DNA of 14,856 nucleotides from CAYYYP01 sp964475985. Its GTDB lineage: Bacteria > Bdellovibrionota > UBA1018 > CAYHWW01. Below, piece by piece: positions 7,014 through 14,612 of this stretch. The notes beneath the pieces were generated by a model. It was not told the origin of the DNA. It saw only the letters and a program-made list of their open reading frames with translations, and ran no database searches. The stretch covers positions 1-14,856 of the forward strand of contig CAYYYP010000064.1 of assembly GCA_964475985.1 (NCBI GenBank), in the 5' to 3' direction. Each line of letters starts with the position of its first letter. Positions within the stretch are counted from its first letter, which is position 1. Made by a program: the position numbers and the translations under genes.

Positions 7014-9884
7014 ATGCCTAATTTTTCTAAATCACGAATCTTAACCCTTCTTGCCGCATTGGCTTTAGGCCTGTTGCCAGGCCGGGATATGCGTGATCGA
7101 AAATCTTTCGGTTCTCGCACCATTGCCACGGTAGGCGTCGAACAAATCCCGGAAGATTGTTTGGAACCAGCCTTGCCTTCCGACGCCTGGGAAGTTCACA
7201 CGACTCTAAGCGTAGGTGCCAGCCGCACTGAACTGAGTTCGCCGGAAGTAGGAGGCCAACTCATTTTCATTGCGCCGCGATGTGTAAATACATTGCAGGT
7301 ATTACATCAAAATACCCTGACCCGCTTTATGCTGGAGCCAAGTCACCGACCGGCGTTTCCCTATCATCCTTCAGCGAATCGTTCTTATTGCGGAACGGAA
7401 GTTGAGCCGAGGACGTGTGAATACATTATCCCGGAAGACACCGCGGCCATCATTAGCTTGGATGATGAAAATGTTCCGTTTAGTTTCGAAAATCAATTAG
7501 AAATTTTAAGGCACTTACCGGCAGGCCCGTTGCCGGCGTCAACTCTTAATGAACTGACCTTCTTTGTCACGCAGGAACCTCTAACTAGAAATGCTTTACG
7601 AGTAGTGCAGCGAGGTCTCAACGACGAAAGCGCGGATGGCGATGGTGGGCCCGTGGTTTTGCGGCAGGGATATATTTCTTTCATCAAAGCAAAAACCTCC
7701 ATTTTTCGAAACGTAGATTTAGGTCGGGCAGCAACCCCCTTTCGACAACGGGCCGACAACGAACTTTTTCAATTCACGAGGGATGCATTAAATTATTCCT
7801 CAATTCTTGCTGAACTTCCGCCGTCTACGGCGACGCAAGTTCAAACCTTGCGGGACCGAGCCGAACTATTGATTCAATACTGGAACGAAGGAAAATCTTT
7901 TTTTGATGTGCACCGTAACGAACTGACCACACCGAACGTTGAAATTTCACGTTTTGAATCCCGGGCAACAAATCATAGCTACGGGTTAGATCCTGCAGAA
8001 CTGACTCGAATGGGGCAGCTCACCCGAAGTCTTGTGCGCGAAGCGGCGATTACTTTAACTTATTCCAGAAACTACGATGAGCTCCTTGATGCCGCCGGCG
8101 TGTGGTGGGCCTCGCGATGGCTTGAGATCAAATCCAGTTGCGATAGCCGCAATGAAGGAAATAGCCACCCATTTGCGGGTGCTGAATTCATGGTGCGGCT
8201 ACAATATATGCACCAAACTTGCCGAAGGTATTATACGAATGACGCCTTTCTTGCTTTAAACCAAGCCATTCAGAATGACGGGAATGTGGAATTGAGCGGA
8301 AGGCCGTGGACCATCGTTATGGCCTTAGGATCACGCCAAGAACGGGCCGATCTTTTTCGAATGGCCTTGCCGCAACTCAGCAAACAAATCAAAAATGGGC
8401 GACCGCTAAACGCCCGTGACCTAGGTATTCTGGTTCGCGAAGTCCTTCAAGTCCAAGAAGAGTTACGCCTAAGAAAAGTAGTACTATGGACGGGCCTTAA
8501 AAACTTTGCTTCGGATGGCAGCGACCTTAATAAATTAAACGAGTTTATCGCGGAGTTTTCGCGCTTTCTAACGGACGTTACACCCTGGGTTGTAAAATAT
8601 TGGACGGCCTATCCAGACCTTTTTCAAAATATGCGACTTACGTGGAGTTGGCTTGCGCCAAGCTTGAATCTCCCGGCCTGGGATGCTCGGTTTCCTCAGC
8701 TTAGAAACGGGGCGACTTTAAGTGAAGGTGTGACTTCAATTTTACGTGAATCCATCAACGCTGATTCACGCCCGTGGCCGCCAGAAAAAGTACACGCGCT
8801 TTTTCAGATGTCTTTTGAAATCATGGCGGGGTCACCTGAGCAGGAACTGCCACTTTGCCGGACTTGGCTTCATTGGCTTTCTCGCCACCGCGAGGAATTC
8901 CGTGAAGTTCCAAGAATGCCCGCCGAAGGCGAAGTAGAAAATTGTTTGACTGCGCTACGTGAATGGTCGGAGGTAGGGACTATCCCGCAAAGCCCCGACC
9001 CGAATGCGCTGGCCGCTCAATGCGAAGCCGGACATCATCTTTCATGCTACACTTCGCTTCATCTCACGGGTGGAGCGGATGCGAATTCTGCGAGGCTCTG
9101 GGAGCAGATTTTAAACCGGCCACCCCAAGTGCTTACGGCGCAATTACCTTTAGTAAGATTATTTCGTAGGCATTTACGCAGAGGAATGCAAACTCGGGAC
9201 CGGGCTGCGTGGGCAGGTGCATTATCTAGAATTCATTCGAGATGGCGCACACAAGTTGAGTCTCAGCTCATGCAATTTCCATCGGAGCAGGAAATGGGCC
9301 TTTGTGTTTCACCAGCCGAAGCCCTTAATTTAATCGCAGGCCTAAATTCGAATCAGACGATAGCTTCCCAGGTTGAAAGTTTTCCTTTGTTGAATACTTG
9401 TCCGGTTCGAGCCCATACCGCCGCTCGGGCGGGAATATCAAATTTAATTTTTCTAAAACGTATGGAATCCGCTGGCGCATTATGGGCTTCTACAATAGCC
9501 GGGCAGAGCGGTCGTACGCGGCCGCCGATACCGCTATGGCAAGAAAACCTAATTTCGGCGCTGTTACGTTATAATGAATTTGTTAGCATTTTGCAGGGCG
9601 AACTTAGAGATTCCGTTCCCCGTTCCCGAATTATATTTAGTGATACTGTCATCACGCGCGTGATGCAAAACATGAATCCCTATTTTCATCATGCGGATAA
9701 TAGGATGCGTACTGCTTCGCAACCATGGTGGTTCACTGAAGGTGAACCAGTATTTTTTTACGGCGCCCGTCACCGGCTCGAAATGGAACTTAGTTTTTTA
9801 CGGATGCGCCTCTCAAGGGATGCCGCGCACGTGGATAATTCTCCTCGAGGCTCATCCGATGCTACGATCCTCAGATATTTCTAA
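7014..9884 (+). CDS. large exported protein of unknown function, 956 residues
   Basis: I recognise no family. The first residues (MPNFSKSR, then a leucine/alanine-rich core at about 9-22) look like a signal peptide or membrane anchor, though a clean cleavage site is not obvious before GRDM. The rest is soluble, without further membrane spans. I count twelve cysteines after the hydrophobic core, an even number that fits disulfides in the periplasm or outside the cell. The N-terminal part (about 50-145) looks beta-rich with four cysteines; the rest looks largely helical and rich in Trp, Arg and Leu. No catalytic motif or clear repeat was found. The ribosome site is weak (AGAAGG at 7006-7011, close to ATG), but later starts would lose the signal peptide. 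An alpha/beta hydrolase gene follows after 68 bases on the same strand. Confidence 0.8.
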   Translation: MPNFSKSRILTLLAALALGLLPGRDMRDRKSFGSRTIATVGVEQIPEDCLEPALPSDAWEVHTTLSVGASRTELSSPEVGGQLIFIAPRCVNTLQVLHQNTLTRFMLEPSHRPAFPYHPSANRSYCGTEVEPRTCEYIIPEDTAAIISLDDENVPFSFENQLEILRHLPAGPLPASTLNELTFFVTQEPLTRNALRVVQRGLNDESADGDGGPVVLRQGYISFIKAKTSIFRNVDLGRAATPFRQRADNELFQFTRDALNYSSILAELPPSTATQVQTLRDRAELLIQYWNEGKSFFDVHRNELTTPNVEISRFESRATNHSYGLDPAELTRMGQLTRSLVREAAITLTYSRNYDELLDAAGVWWASRWLEIKSSCDSRNEGNSHPFAGAEFMVRLQYMHQTCRRYYTNDAFLALNQAIQNDGNVELSGRPWTIVMALGSRQERADLFRMALPQLSKQIKNGRPLNARDLGILVREVLQVQEELRLRKVVLWTGLKNFASDGSDLNKLNEFIAEFSRFLTDVTPWVVKYWTAYPDLFQNMRLTWSWLAPSLNLPAWDARFPQLRNGATLSEGVTSILRESINADSRPWPPEKVHALFQMSFEIMAGSPEQELPLCRTWLHWLSRHREEFREVPRMPAEGEVENCLTALREWSEVGTIPQSPDPNALAAQCEAGHHLSCYTSLHLTGGADANSARLWEQILNRPPQVLTAQLPLVRLFRRHLRRGMQTRDRAAWAGALSRIHSRWRTQVESQLMQFPSEQEMGLCVSPAEALNLIAGLNSNQTIASQVESFPLLNTCPVRAHTAARAGISNLIFLKRMESAGALWASTIAGQSGRTRPPIPLWQENLISALLRYNEFVSILQGELRDSVPRSRIIFSDTVITRVMQNMNPYFHHADNRMRTASQPWWFTEGEPVFFYGARHRLEMELSFLRMRLSRDAAHVDNSPRGSSDATILRYF

Positions 9885-9952
9885 AGGATCTTGCTTGGCA
9901 GTTTTTAGGGCCATACGTAGCATTTCGGCATAAGTTTTTATAAGACCTGGTC

Positions 9953-10879
9953 ATGACTATGATCAGCGCGATTCAGTCGGCAGCAAAAAGGGCGCTCCGT
10001 CTCCGGGGATACCGTTTTGAGACGATTACTTTTGGGGAGGGTACCATTACGCTTTGGCGTCTTCCTTTAAGGCGAGTAAAAAAAACATCTTCGTCACCTA
10101 GGCGAGTGGTGATGGTTCCAGGGTTTGGCGACACTCCGCTCAGCTGGCTGCCCATCGCAAAAATCTTTATGCGCACCAAGGAATTTCGGCAGAACGAATA
10201 TGATGAGCTGGTCCTCTTGGAATTCTCGGGCTACATCGGTTCCCTGAAAAACCGCAAAGCCATTGATTCCATTTCGGCGATGATCAATGCTGTAACGGCC
10301 GTTTTGCTTCCGCTTGCACCTCACACTTTGATTGGTCATTCTATGGGGGGTTTTCTCTCGGCATATTTCGCTTCAGAATTAGGCGAAAGCTCCCCTAGCT
10401 TTCTAAAAAAATTAATTTTGCTCTGCCCCTCCGGCATGTCGCTGGAGAGTCCGGAACAAAAAGCGTGGGAAACCATGCTAGCCGGAATGATGGAAGGAAA
10501 TATCACACCTTTTATTGAGCGTGCCTTAGGCCCCGTTCCCCAATATTTCTTTCTTAGTTATCCTTATAAAATCATCCTGGAAGAATTCAGTGAGTTCCTT
10601 GCCCGCAAGGAGTCTTTATCTATTCTAAGTTCATTTGAGCAAAGTCATGAGATGACCGGCCGCGTATCCAAAATTCGTGTGCCCACTTTACTCATTTGGG
10701 GCAAACAAGATCCCCTCATTCCTTTTGTGCTATTTGATTATTGGGCAAAAGAACTCAAAGCGGGTTTAGGTGAGAAATTTCAAAGTAACGTTTTAGAAAA
10801 TGGGACTCACCGCCTCCATATTGAAACACCGGTTACCATTGCAAAGGCCATCGCCGCGGGAATGTCTGAATACGAGTAA
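9953..10879 (+). CDS. alpha/beta-hydrolase fold protein (esterase/lipase-like)
   Basis: This 308-residue protein has the full catalytic set of the alpha/beta-hydrolase superfamily: an oxyanion-loop motif VPGFGD at 55-60, the nucleophile elbow GHSMGG with Ser130, the acid Asp253 in WGKQDPLIP, and His286 in NGTHRLHIE. A cap region fits residues 160-235. The substrate cannot be read from the sequence; hydrolysis of carboxylic esters or related acyl bonds is likely. There is no signal peptide, so it should be cytoplasmic, unlike most of its neighbours. Two ATGs lie at 9953 and 9959, neither with a clear ribosome site; the first is used here. It follows the 956-residue protein gene by 68 bases and could be co-transcribed with it. 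Confidence 0.88.
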   Translation: MTMISAIQSAAKRALRLRGYRFETITFGEGTITLWRLPLRRVKKTSSSPRRVVMVPGFGDTPLSWLPIAKIFMRTKEFRQNEYDELVLLEFSGYIGSLKNRKAIDSISAMINAVTAVLLPLAPHTLIGHSMGGFLSAYFASELGESSPSFLKKLILLCPSGMSLESPEQKAWETMLAGMMEGNITPFIERALGPVPQYFFLSYPYKIILEEFSEFLARKESLSILSSFEQSHEMTGRVSKIRVPTLLIWGKQDPLIPFVLFDYWAKELKAGLGEKFQSNVLENGTHRLHIETPVTIAKAIAAGMSEYE

Positions 10880-10955
10880 GCGCCTTTGAGTTTTTAAGTA
10901 AATCTTTAAATAAAAAATGCCCTCTGTTAGGGTCTGGCTCAGATCCAATGCAAGC

Positions 10956-10962
10956 AAAGGGG
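10956..10962 (+). promoter_or_regulatory. ribosome binding site deciding the prolyl oligopeptidase start
   Basis: AAAGGGG ends five bases before ATG 10968. The earlier in-frame ATG at 10917 has no such site and would place 17 residues in front of an otherwise normal signal peptide. Confidence 0.65.
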
Positions 10963-10967
10963 TTTTC

Positions 10968-13082
10968 ATGGGTTGGCTTAGCTATCGGAAGATTTTTGTT
11001 TTATTTTTGACGTTTGCAGGATTATTTTTCGCGCCGTTTCCCATCGATGCCGCACCATATTACAGTGATGGGTACCTCTGGCTTGAAGATATTTATGGGA
11101 CCATGGCAACTGACTGGGTCCAGCGGGAAAATAGCCGCACACTTGCCACGCTTGAGGCCGACCCCATGTATCCTGTGTTTTTCCGGGAAATTGAAGGCGT
11201 TTTGTTGGCGAGCGACCGGGTTCCGTTTTCAGAGTTCAGCCGGGGTTATTTCTGGAATTTTTGGCAGGATGCGGCTCATCCTAAAGGAGTGCTGCGTAGG
11301 ACGAGCCTTGCAGATTACCGAACGTCAGACCCCAAGTGGGAAATTTTATTGGACTTGGATCAGCTTGCAAGCGTCGAAAAAGTAGACTGGATTTATAAAG
11401 GTAGAACTAGGCTCAGTAAAAATTCTAGTCGTTGGCTTTTGCAACTTTCACGGGGTGGCAAGGACGCGGTGGAATTGCGGGAATATGATTTTGAAACCAA
11501 ACGATTCATTTCCGACGGTTTCAACTTGCCGGAAGCTAAAACTGCGGTTTCCGCCATTGATGATAATAGTATTTTTATCGCGACGGATTTTGGTCCAGGC
11601 AGCATGACGGACTCGGGTTACGCGCGGATCATTAAACTTTGGCGCCGCGGCCAACCGTTAGCGGATGCCGAAACAGTGTTTCAAGGTGAGGTAGCGGACG
11701 TAAGCGTTTCGAGCATCGTCGTTAAGGAGGGCGAGCGACAGCATAAAATTTTCAAAAGAGCCGTAGATTTTTTTCGATCTGAATTTTTTCTCTATGAAGC
11801 ACAAACATTAAGAAAATTGCCGATTTCTTTAAATTCAAGGCTTTTAAGCATCGAAGGTGGGTTTGTTTATATACTGAGTAAAGAGACTACCGACGTTGGT
11901 GGCCGGGAACTTCCCACAAATTCCGTCATTCGGTTCCCTCTCGCCGCCACGACCTTGGAAAATGCTGAAGTTATTTTCACCGCCAATGCTCGCCAGTCCA
12001 TTGATGACGCCGGAGTGCGGGGTGGCCGAGTCATAATCAATGTTTTGGATAATATTAAGAGTAAGGTCTTTGAGCTTCACCGAAGCGAAGCAGGGAATTG
12101 GGAATCGACGACTTTGCCTTTTCCGACAACGGGAATTTTAGGACTGTCGTTGAGTGACCCCGATGATCCTTCTGATATTACCACTTTGACTTATACGGAT
12201 CACCTCACCCCCCAATCGCAATATTTGGTGCACGATTCCGATGGCAGTTATCGTTTGGAACTTCTAAAGCAGGCTCCGGCGCGGTTTGAGTCTTCTGATC
12301 TTGAAGTCGTGCAAAATTTTGTGGCAAGCAAAGATGGAACTTCAATTCCGTATTTTGTTCTTAAACGAAAGAATCTCGTTCTTGATGGAAGTCATCCAAC
12401 GATTCTTTATGGGTATGGAGGTTTTGAAATTTCACTTAAGCCCGCGTACTCCGGAGTCATCGGTAAGGCTTGGCTTGAGCGTGGGGGCGTCTACGTGATC
12501 GCAAATATCCGCGGTGGCGGAGAGTTTGGCCCGGCTTGGCATCAAGCGGCATTAAGAGAAAATCGGCAGCGCGCCTTTGATGATTTCGCGTCCGTTGCGG
12601 AAGATGTCATTCGGCGAGGCATCACCTCGCCTAAGCATTTAGGCATCAAAGGTGGCAGCAACGGGGGGCTTTTGGTTGGAACCACAATGGTTCAGAGGCC
12701 TGAACTTTTCAACGCCGCATTAGTGCAGGTGCCGCTGCTGGACATGTTGCGGTTTTCAAAACTTTTAGCTGGCGCAAGTTGGATGGCCGAATACGGAGAC
12801 CCCGACAACACCGAAGATTGCGCAAATCTATTGTCCTACTCTCCGTACCATAATGTTGAGGCCAGTCGAAAATATCCAAATCCCATGTTTACGACTTCCA
12901 CTCGGGATGATCGGGTTCACCCGGGCCATGCCCGCAAAATGGCAGCGCGAATGAAGGAGCTCGGGCACGATGTGACCTACTTTGAAAATGTAACCGGCGG
13001 CCATACCGGGACAACTACGCCACGGGAACAAGCCCGGGTGCAAGCCCTCGAACATACTTATTTATGGCGCAGACTTAGGTAA
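10968..13082 (+). CDS. secreted prolyl oligopeptidase (peptidase family S9A)
   Basis: A serine peptidase that cleaves short peptides after proline. With the start at 10968 it has 704 residues: a signal peptide (MGWLSYRK, hydrophobic core, cleavage near IDA-AP at about 27-28), a seven-bladed propeller gate over about 90-440 and a C-terminal alpha/beta-hydrolase domain. The triad is Ser564 (GGSNGG), Asp647 (in TRDDRVHP) and His679 (in TGGHTG). Tyr483 in LYGYGGF, Trp605 in the GASWMAEYGD segment and Arg649 match porcine POP Tyr473 (oxyanion), Trp595 (proline stacking) and Arg643 (substrate binding), so proline specificity is well supported. Export makes a periplasmic or extracellular role in peptide feeding likely (inference). 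An in-frame ATG at 10917 would extend it by 17 residues but lacks a ribosome site. The alpha/beta-hydrolase gene lies 88 bases upstream. Confidence 0.95.
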   Translation: MGWLSYRKIFVLFLTFAGLFFAPFPIDAAPYYSDGYLWLEDIYGTMATDWVQRENSRTLATLEADPMYPVFFREIEGVLLASDRVPFSEFSRGYFWNFWQDAAHPKGVLRRTSLADYRTSDPKWEILLDLDQLASVEKVDWIYKGRTRLSKNSSRWLLQLSRGGKDAVELREYDFETKRFISDGFNLPEAKTAVSAIDDNSIFIATDFGPGSMTDSGYARIIKLWRRGQPLADAETVFQGEVADVSVSSIVVKEGERQHKIFKRAVDFFRSEFFLYEAQTLRKLPISLNSRLLSIEGGFVYILSKETTDVGGRELPTNSVIRFPLAATTLENAEVIFTANARQSIDDAGVRGGRVIINVLDNIKSKVFELHRSEAGNWESTTLPFPTTGILGLSLSDPDDPSDITTLTYTDHLTPQSQYLVHDSDGSYRLELLKQAPARFESSDLEVVQNFVASKDGTSIPYFVLKRKNLVLDGSHPTILYGYGGFEISLKPAYSGVIGKAWLERGGVYVIANIRGGGEFGPAWHQAALRENRQRAFDDFASVAEDVIRRGITSPKHLGIKGGSNGGLLVGTTMVQRPELFNAALVQVPLLDMLRFSKLLAGASWMAEYGDPDNTEDCANLLSYSPYHNVEASRKYPNPMFTTSTRDDRVHPGHARKMAARMKELGHDVTYFENVTGGHTGTTTPREQARVQALEHTYLWRRLR

Positions 13083-13188
13083 TTTTTGGCGTGCGGGATA
13101 CGGCTCGTTTTGCAGCCCGCCAGGTTTGCTAGCTTCATCCAATGATCAGCCGATGGAGACACGTTATCCCGTTCTTAAATAAAAAGTG

Positions 13189-13218
13189 TTGATAATTTCA
13201 TCCTACTTAAAGTATGAA
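13189..13218 (+). promoter_or_regulatory. candidate sigma-70 promoter for the Asp-box protein gene
   Basis: TTGATA (13189-13194, five of six -35 positions) and TATGAA (13213-13218, four of six -10 positions) are 18 bases apart. The transcript would begin about 28 bases before the ATG at 13254, leaving room for the AAAGGA ribosome site. This suggests the gene is transcribed separately from the peptidase gene upstream. Confidence 0.4.
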
Positions 13219-13253
13219 AGGGCCCTCCCATTCATTCCGTTTAAAGGAACACC

Positions 13254-14072
13254 ATGATCAAGTTTTTCGCGCTTATTTTCTTATTTTCCGTCATTTCTGG
13301 CCTGAGCTCTGCCAAGGCGCAAACTACCCCTCAAGACTTTTGTCATGCCTACGGGGCCGCTAAGTCCGCCCTGTCCCACGGCCAAGTTGCTTGGGCCCTT
13401 GATGTAGACGCCGTTCCTCAGCTTGAGCTTAGCGATGGTGCTCACCTTCATATTGCGAGGCCCTTTGGACAAGGAGGACCTCAATTAGGTCATGGTTGGC
13501 AAATTCGGTTACATGACGGCGCAGCTTCCGGGCACCAGCCTATTACGATCGAAGAAATTTCAGATTCATCAGGTTCTCATGAATTAGTATGGTTCTTAAA
13601 GTCGGCCGGTCTGTCGCCAGATTGGAATGAAGTAATTTCTACCGGTAAACGGTTAGACCGTTTTGGCCATAATGAATGGGTGACCAGACGAGCATATTTA
13701 AATGGTTCTAGTTCAAGGTTGGTGGATCAATACCTTGGAGTTGGTTTTGGTGCGGCGGCTACTAGCGTTCTGATTCTTCCAAATGGAACGATACTCGTAG
13801 GAGGAAGTGTTAAGGCCGCGGAAAGCACAGACTCAAATCAAAGCCGCTGGGCAATCCGGAGTAGCACCGATCACGGTGCCACTTGGCAGAATCTTGAGTT
13901 GCGCACTCGTGCGCAGTTTTACTCGTCCCGCATTGAGCGCCTGGGTCTTGGTCACGATGGGCGAATTTTTATGCAGGCCGAAATTAGTCCTACGGAAAAC
14001 GGGACCTGCACGGCTTATTTCCAGTCTTTAGATAATGCAAATACCTGGACCCCCGTAAGTTTGAGTCGGTAG
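13254..14072 (+). CDS. exported Asp-box (BNR repeat) protein of unknown function
   Basis: A 272-residue protein with a clear signal peptide (MIKFFALIFLF core, cleavage after AKA at residue 22). The mature protein carries one canonical Asp box, S-x-D-x-G-x-T-W, at 204-211 (STDHGATW) and a degenerate one at 258-265 (SLDNANTW). Asp boxes mark blade turns in beta-propellers such as sialidases and other carbohydrate- or protein-binding proteins. The chain is too short for a full six-bladed sialidase and no sialidase arginine triad was recognised, so a binding or structural role is more likely than catalysis. Two cysteines (30 and 252) could link the two ends. The start is supported by AAAGGA at 13243-13248, five bases before ATG. 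It follows the prolyl oligopeptidase gene by 171 bases. Confidence 0.82.
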   Translation: MIKFFALIFLFSVISGLSSAKAQTTPQDFCHAYGAAKSALSHGQVAWALDVDAVPQLELSDGAHLHIARPFGQGGPQLGHGWQIRLHDGAASGHQPITIEEISDSSGSHELVWFLKSAGLSPDWNEVISTGKRLDRFGHNEWVTRRAYLNGSSSRLVDQYLGVGFGAAATSVLILPNGTILVGGSVKAAESTDSNQSRWAIRSSTDHGATWQNLELRTRAQFYSSRIERLGLGHDGRIFMQAEISPTENGTCTAYFQSLDNANTWTPVSLSR

Positions 14073-14153
14073 ACTTGAGGGGCCGATCACTAGCTGCGCT
14101 GACTATTTTGCGCTAAACCCCATCGGTTCTGATTGATCAACATGACTGTGTAG

Positions 14154-14309
14154 ACCTGCGTCCTGAATGGTAGGCAGCGGAGTAGCGACCAGGGAACACT
14201 CAAGTTCGTAAAAACTGGGATAGGCAACTCTGACACGTCTGGCGCATTCATCGGCGACGTTCCCACCCATTTTATGGCGGAGGTTTCGCGGAGTGGGCTA
14301 GGCAATTGA
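14154..14309 (+). pseudogene. protein-like open fragment, possible gene remnant
   Basis: After TAG at 14151 this frame is open for 51 codons to TGA 14307-14309. It has a plausible composition (for example GAFIGDVPTHFMAEV) but no ATG near its left end and no ribosome site. Another open stretch covers the same bases on the minus strand (14090-14317). It may be chance or the remains of a gene; no family is recognised. Confidence 0.12.
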
Positions 14310-14337
14310 TGGGACATTTATTCGGAGGGATCTCTCT

Positions 14338-14445
14338 TTATAGTTTTGGTCCGTTCGTGCGGGTTCCCTGGTAACGGAGTCGCCCGTCAAGAATGACGAA
14401 CTCTTTGCCGTCTTGAACCGGTGGTTGATCCCTGCGGAATCGCAA
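14338..14445 (-). pseudogene. protein-like 35-codon fragment, possible remnant of a broken gene
   Basis: From TTG 14445 to TAA at 14340-14338 the minus strand reads as a natural-looking C-terminus containing DGKEFVILDGRLRYQGTR. An ATG at 14458 lies in a different frame, separated by a run of six T; one indel in that run would join it to this frame and give a small ORF. No ribosome site precedes either start. It could be a decayed gene end or coincidence. Confidence 0.2.
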
Positions 14446-14470
14446 AAAAGAAAATCATCGTCGGTGGCCT

Positions 14471-14491
14471 AGTTTAAATTAGATTTAAACT
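14471..14491. promoter_or_regulatory. inverted repeat, 9-bp arms around TAG (possible operator)
   Basis: AGTTTAAAT (14471-14479) and ATTTAAACT (14483-14491) are perfect reverse complements around a 3-base centre. The compact, symmetrical layout is typical of a dimeric regulator site. It lies about 120 bases before the start of the next exported-protein gene. The region is A/T-rich, which raises the chance of coincidence, and the same 9-mer AGTTTAAAT recurs at 14634-14642. Confidence 0.4.
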
Positions 14492-14612
14492 TACTTGAAT
14501 GCTTTTGTGTTTATACCCAACAAGTAAAAATTTAAATAAATAAAGTTTATGGATGCGCCGCAACAAAATCCTTGCGTTTCCGTTGCAGAGTAAGGCAAAA
14601 CCAATAGACATA

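Larger units (their letters stand above)
14073..14612. other. 540-base gap without a convincing gene
   Basis: No gene with a start, a ribosome site and coding-like length is evident, and no tRNA-like fold was recognised. The left part (to about 14450) contains short protein-like open stretches on both strands, listed separately, which could be remains of decayed genes. The right part (about 14465-14560) is strongly A/T-rich and holds a 9-bp-arm inverted repeat and several TTTAAA motifs, fitting a promoter/operator region for the gene at 14613. Confidence 0.5.

Noticed and set aside
13090..13125. Hairpin GCGGG...CCCGC after the prolyl oligopeptidase gene as a terminator
   Set aside because: The stem needs a 5-base bulge and no T-run follows.
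14090..14317. 75-codon minus-strand frame in the right-hand gap
   Set aside because: No ribosome site, no recognisable domain, and a competing open frame on the other strand; not strong enough to call a gene.
14380..14420. TCAAGA/TCTTGA inverted repeat
   Set aside because: Six-base arms across 18 bases are expected by chance, and they fall within a possible coding remnant.
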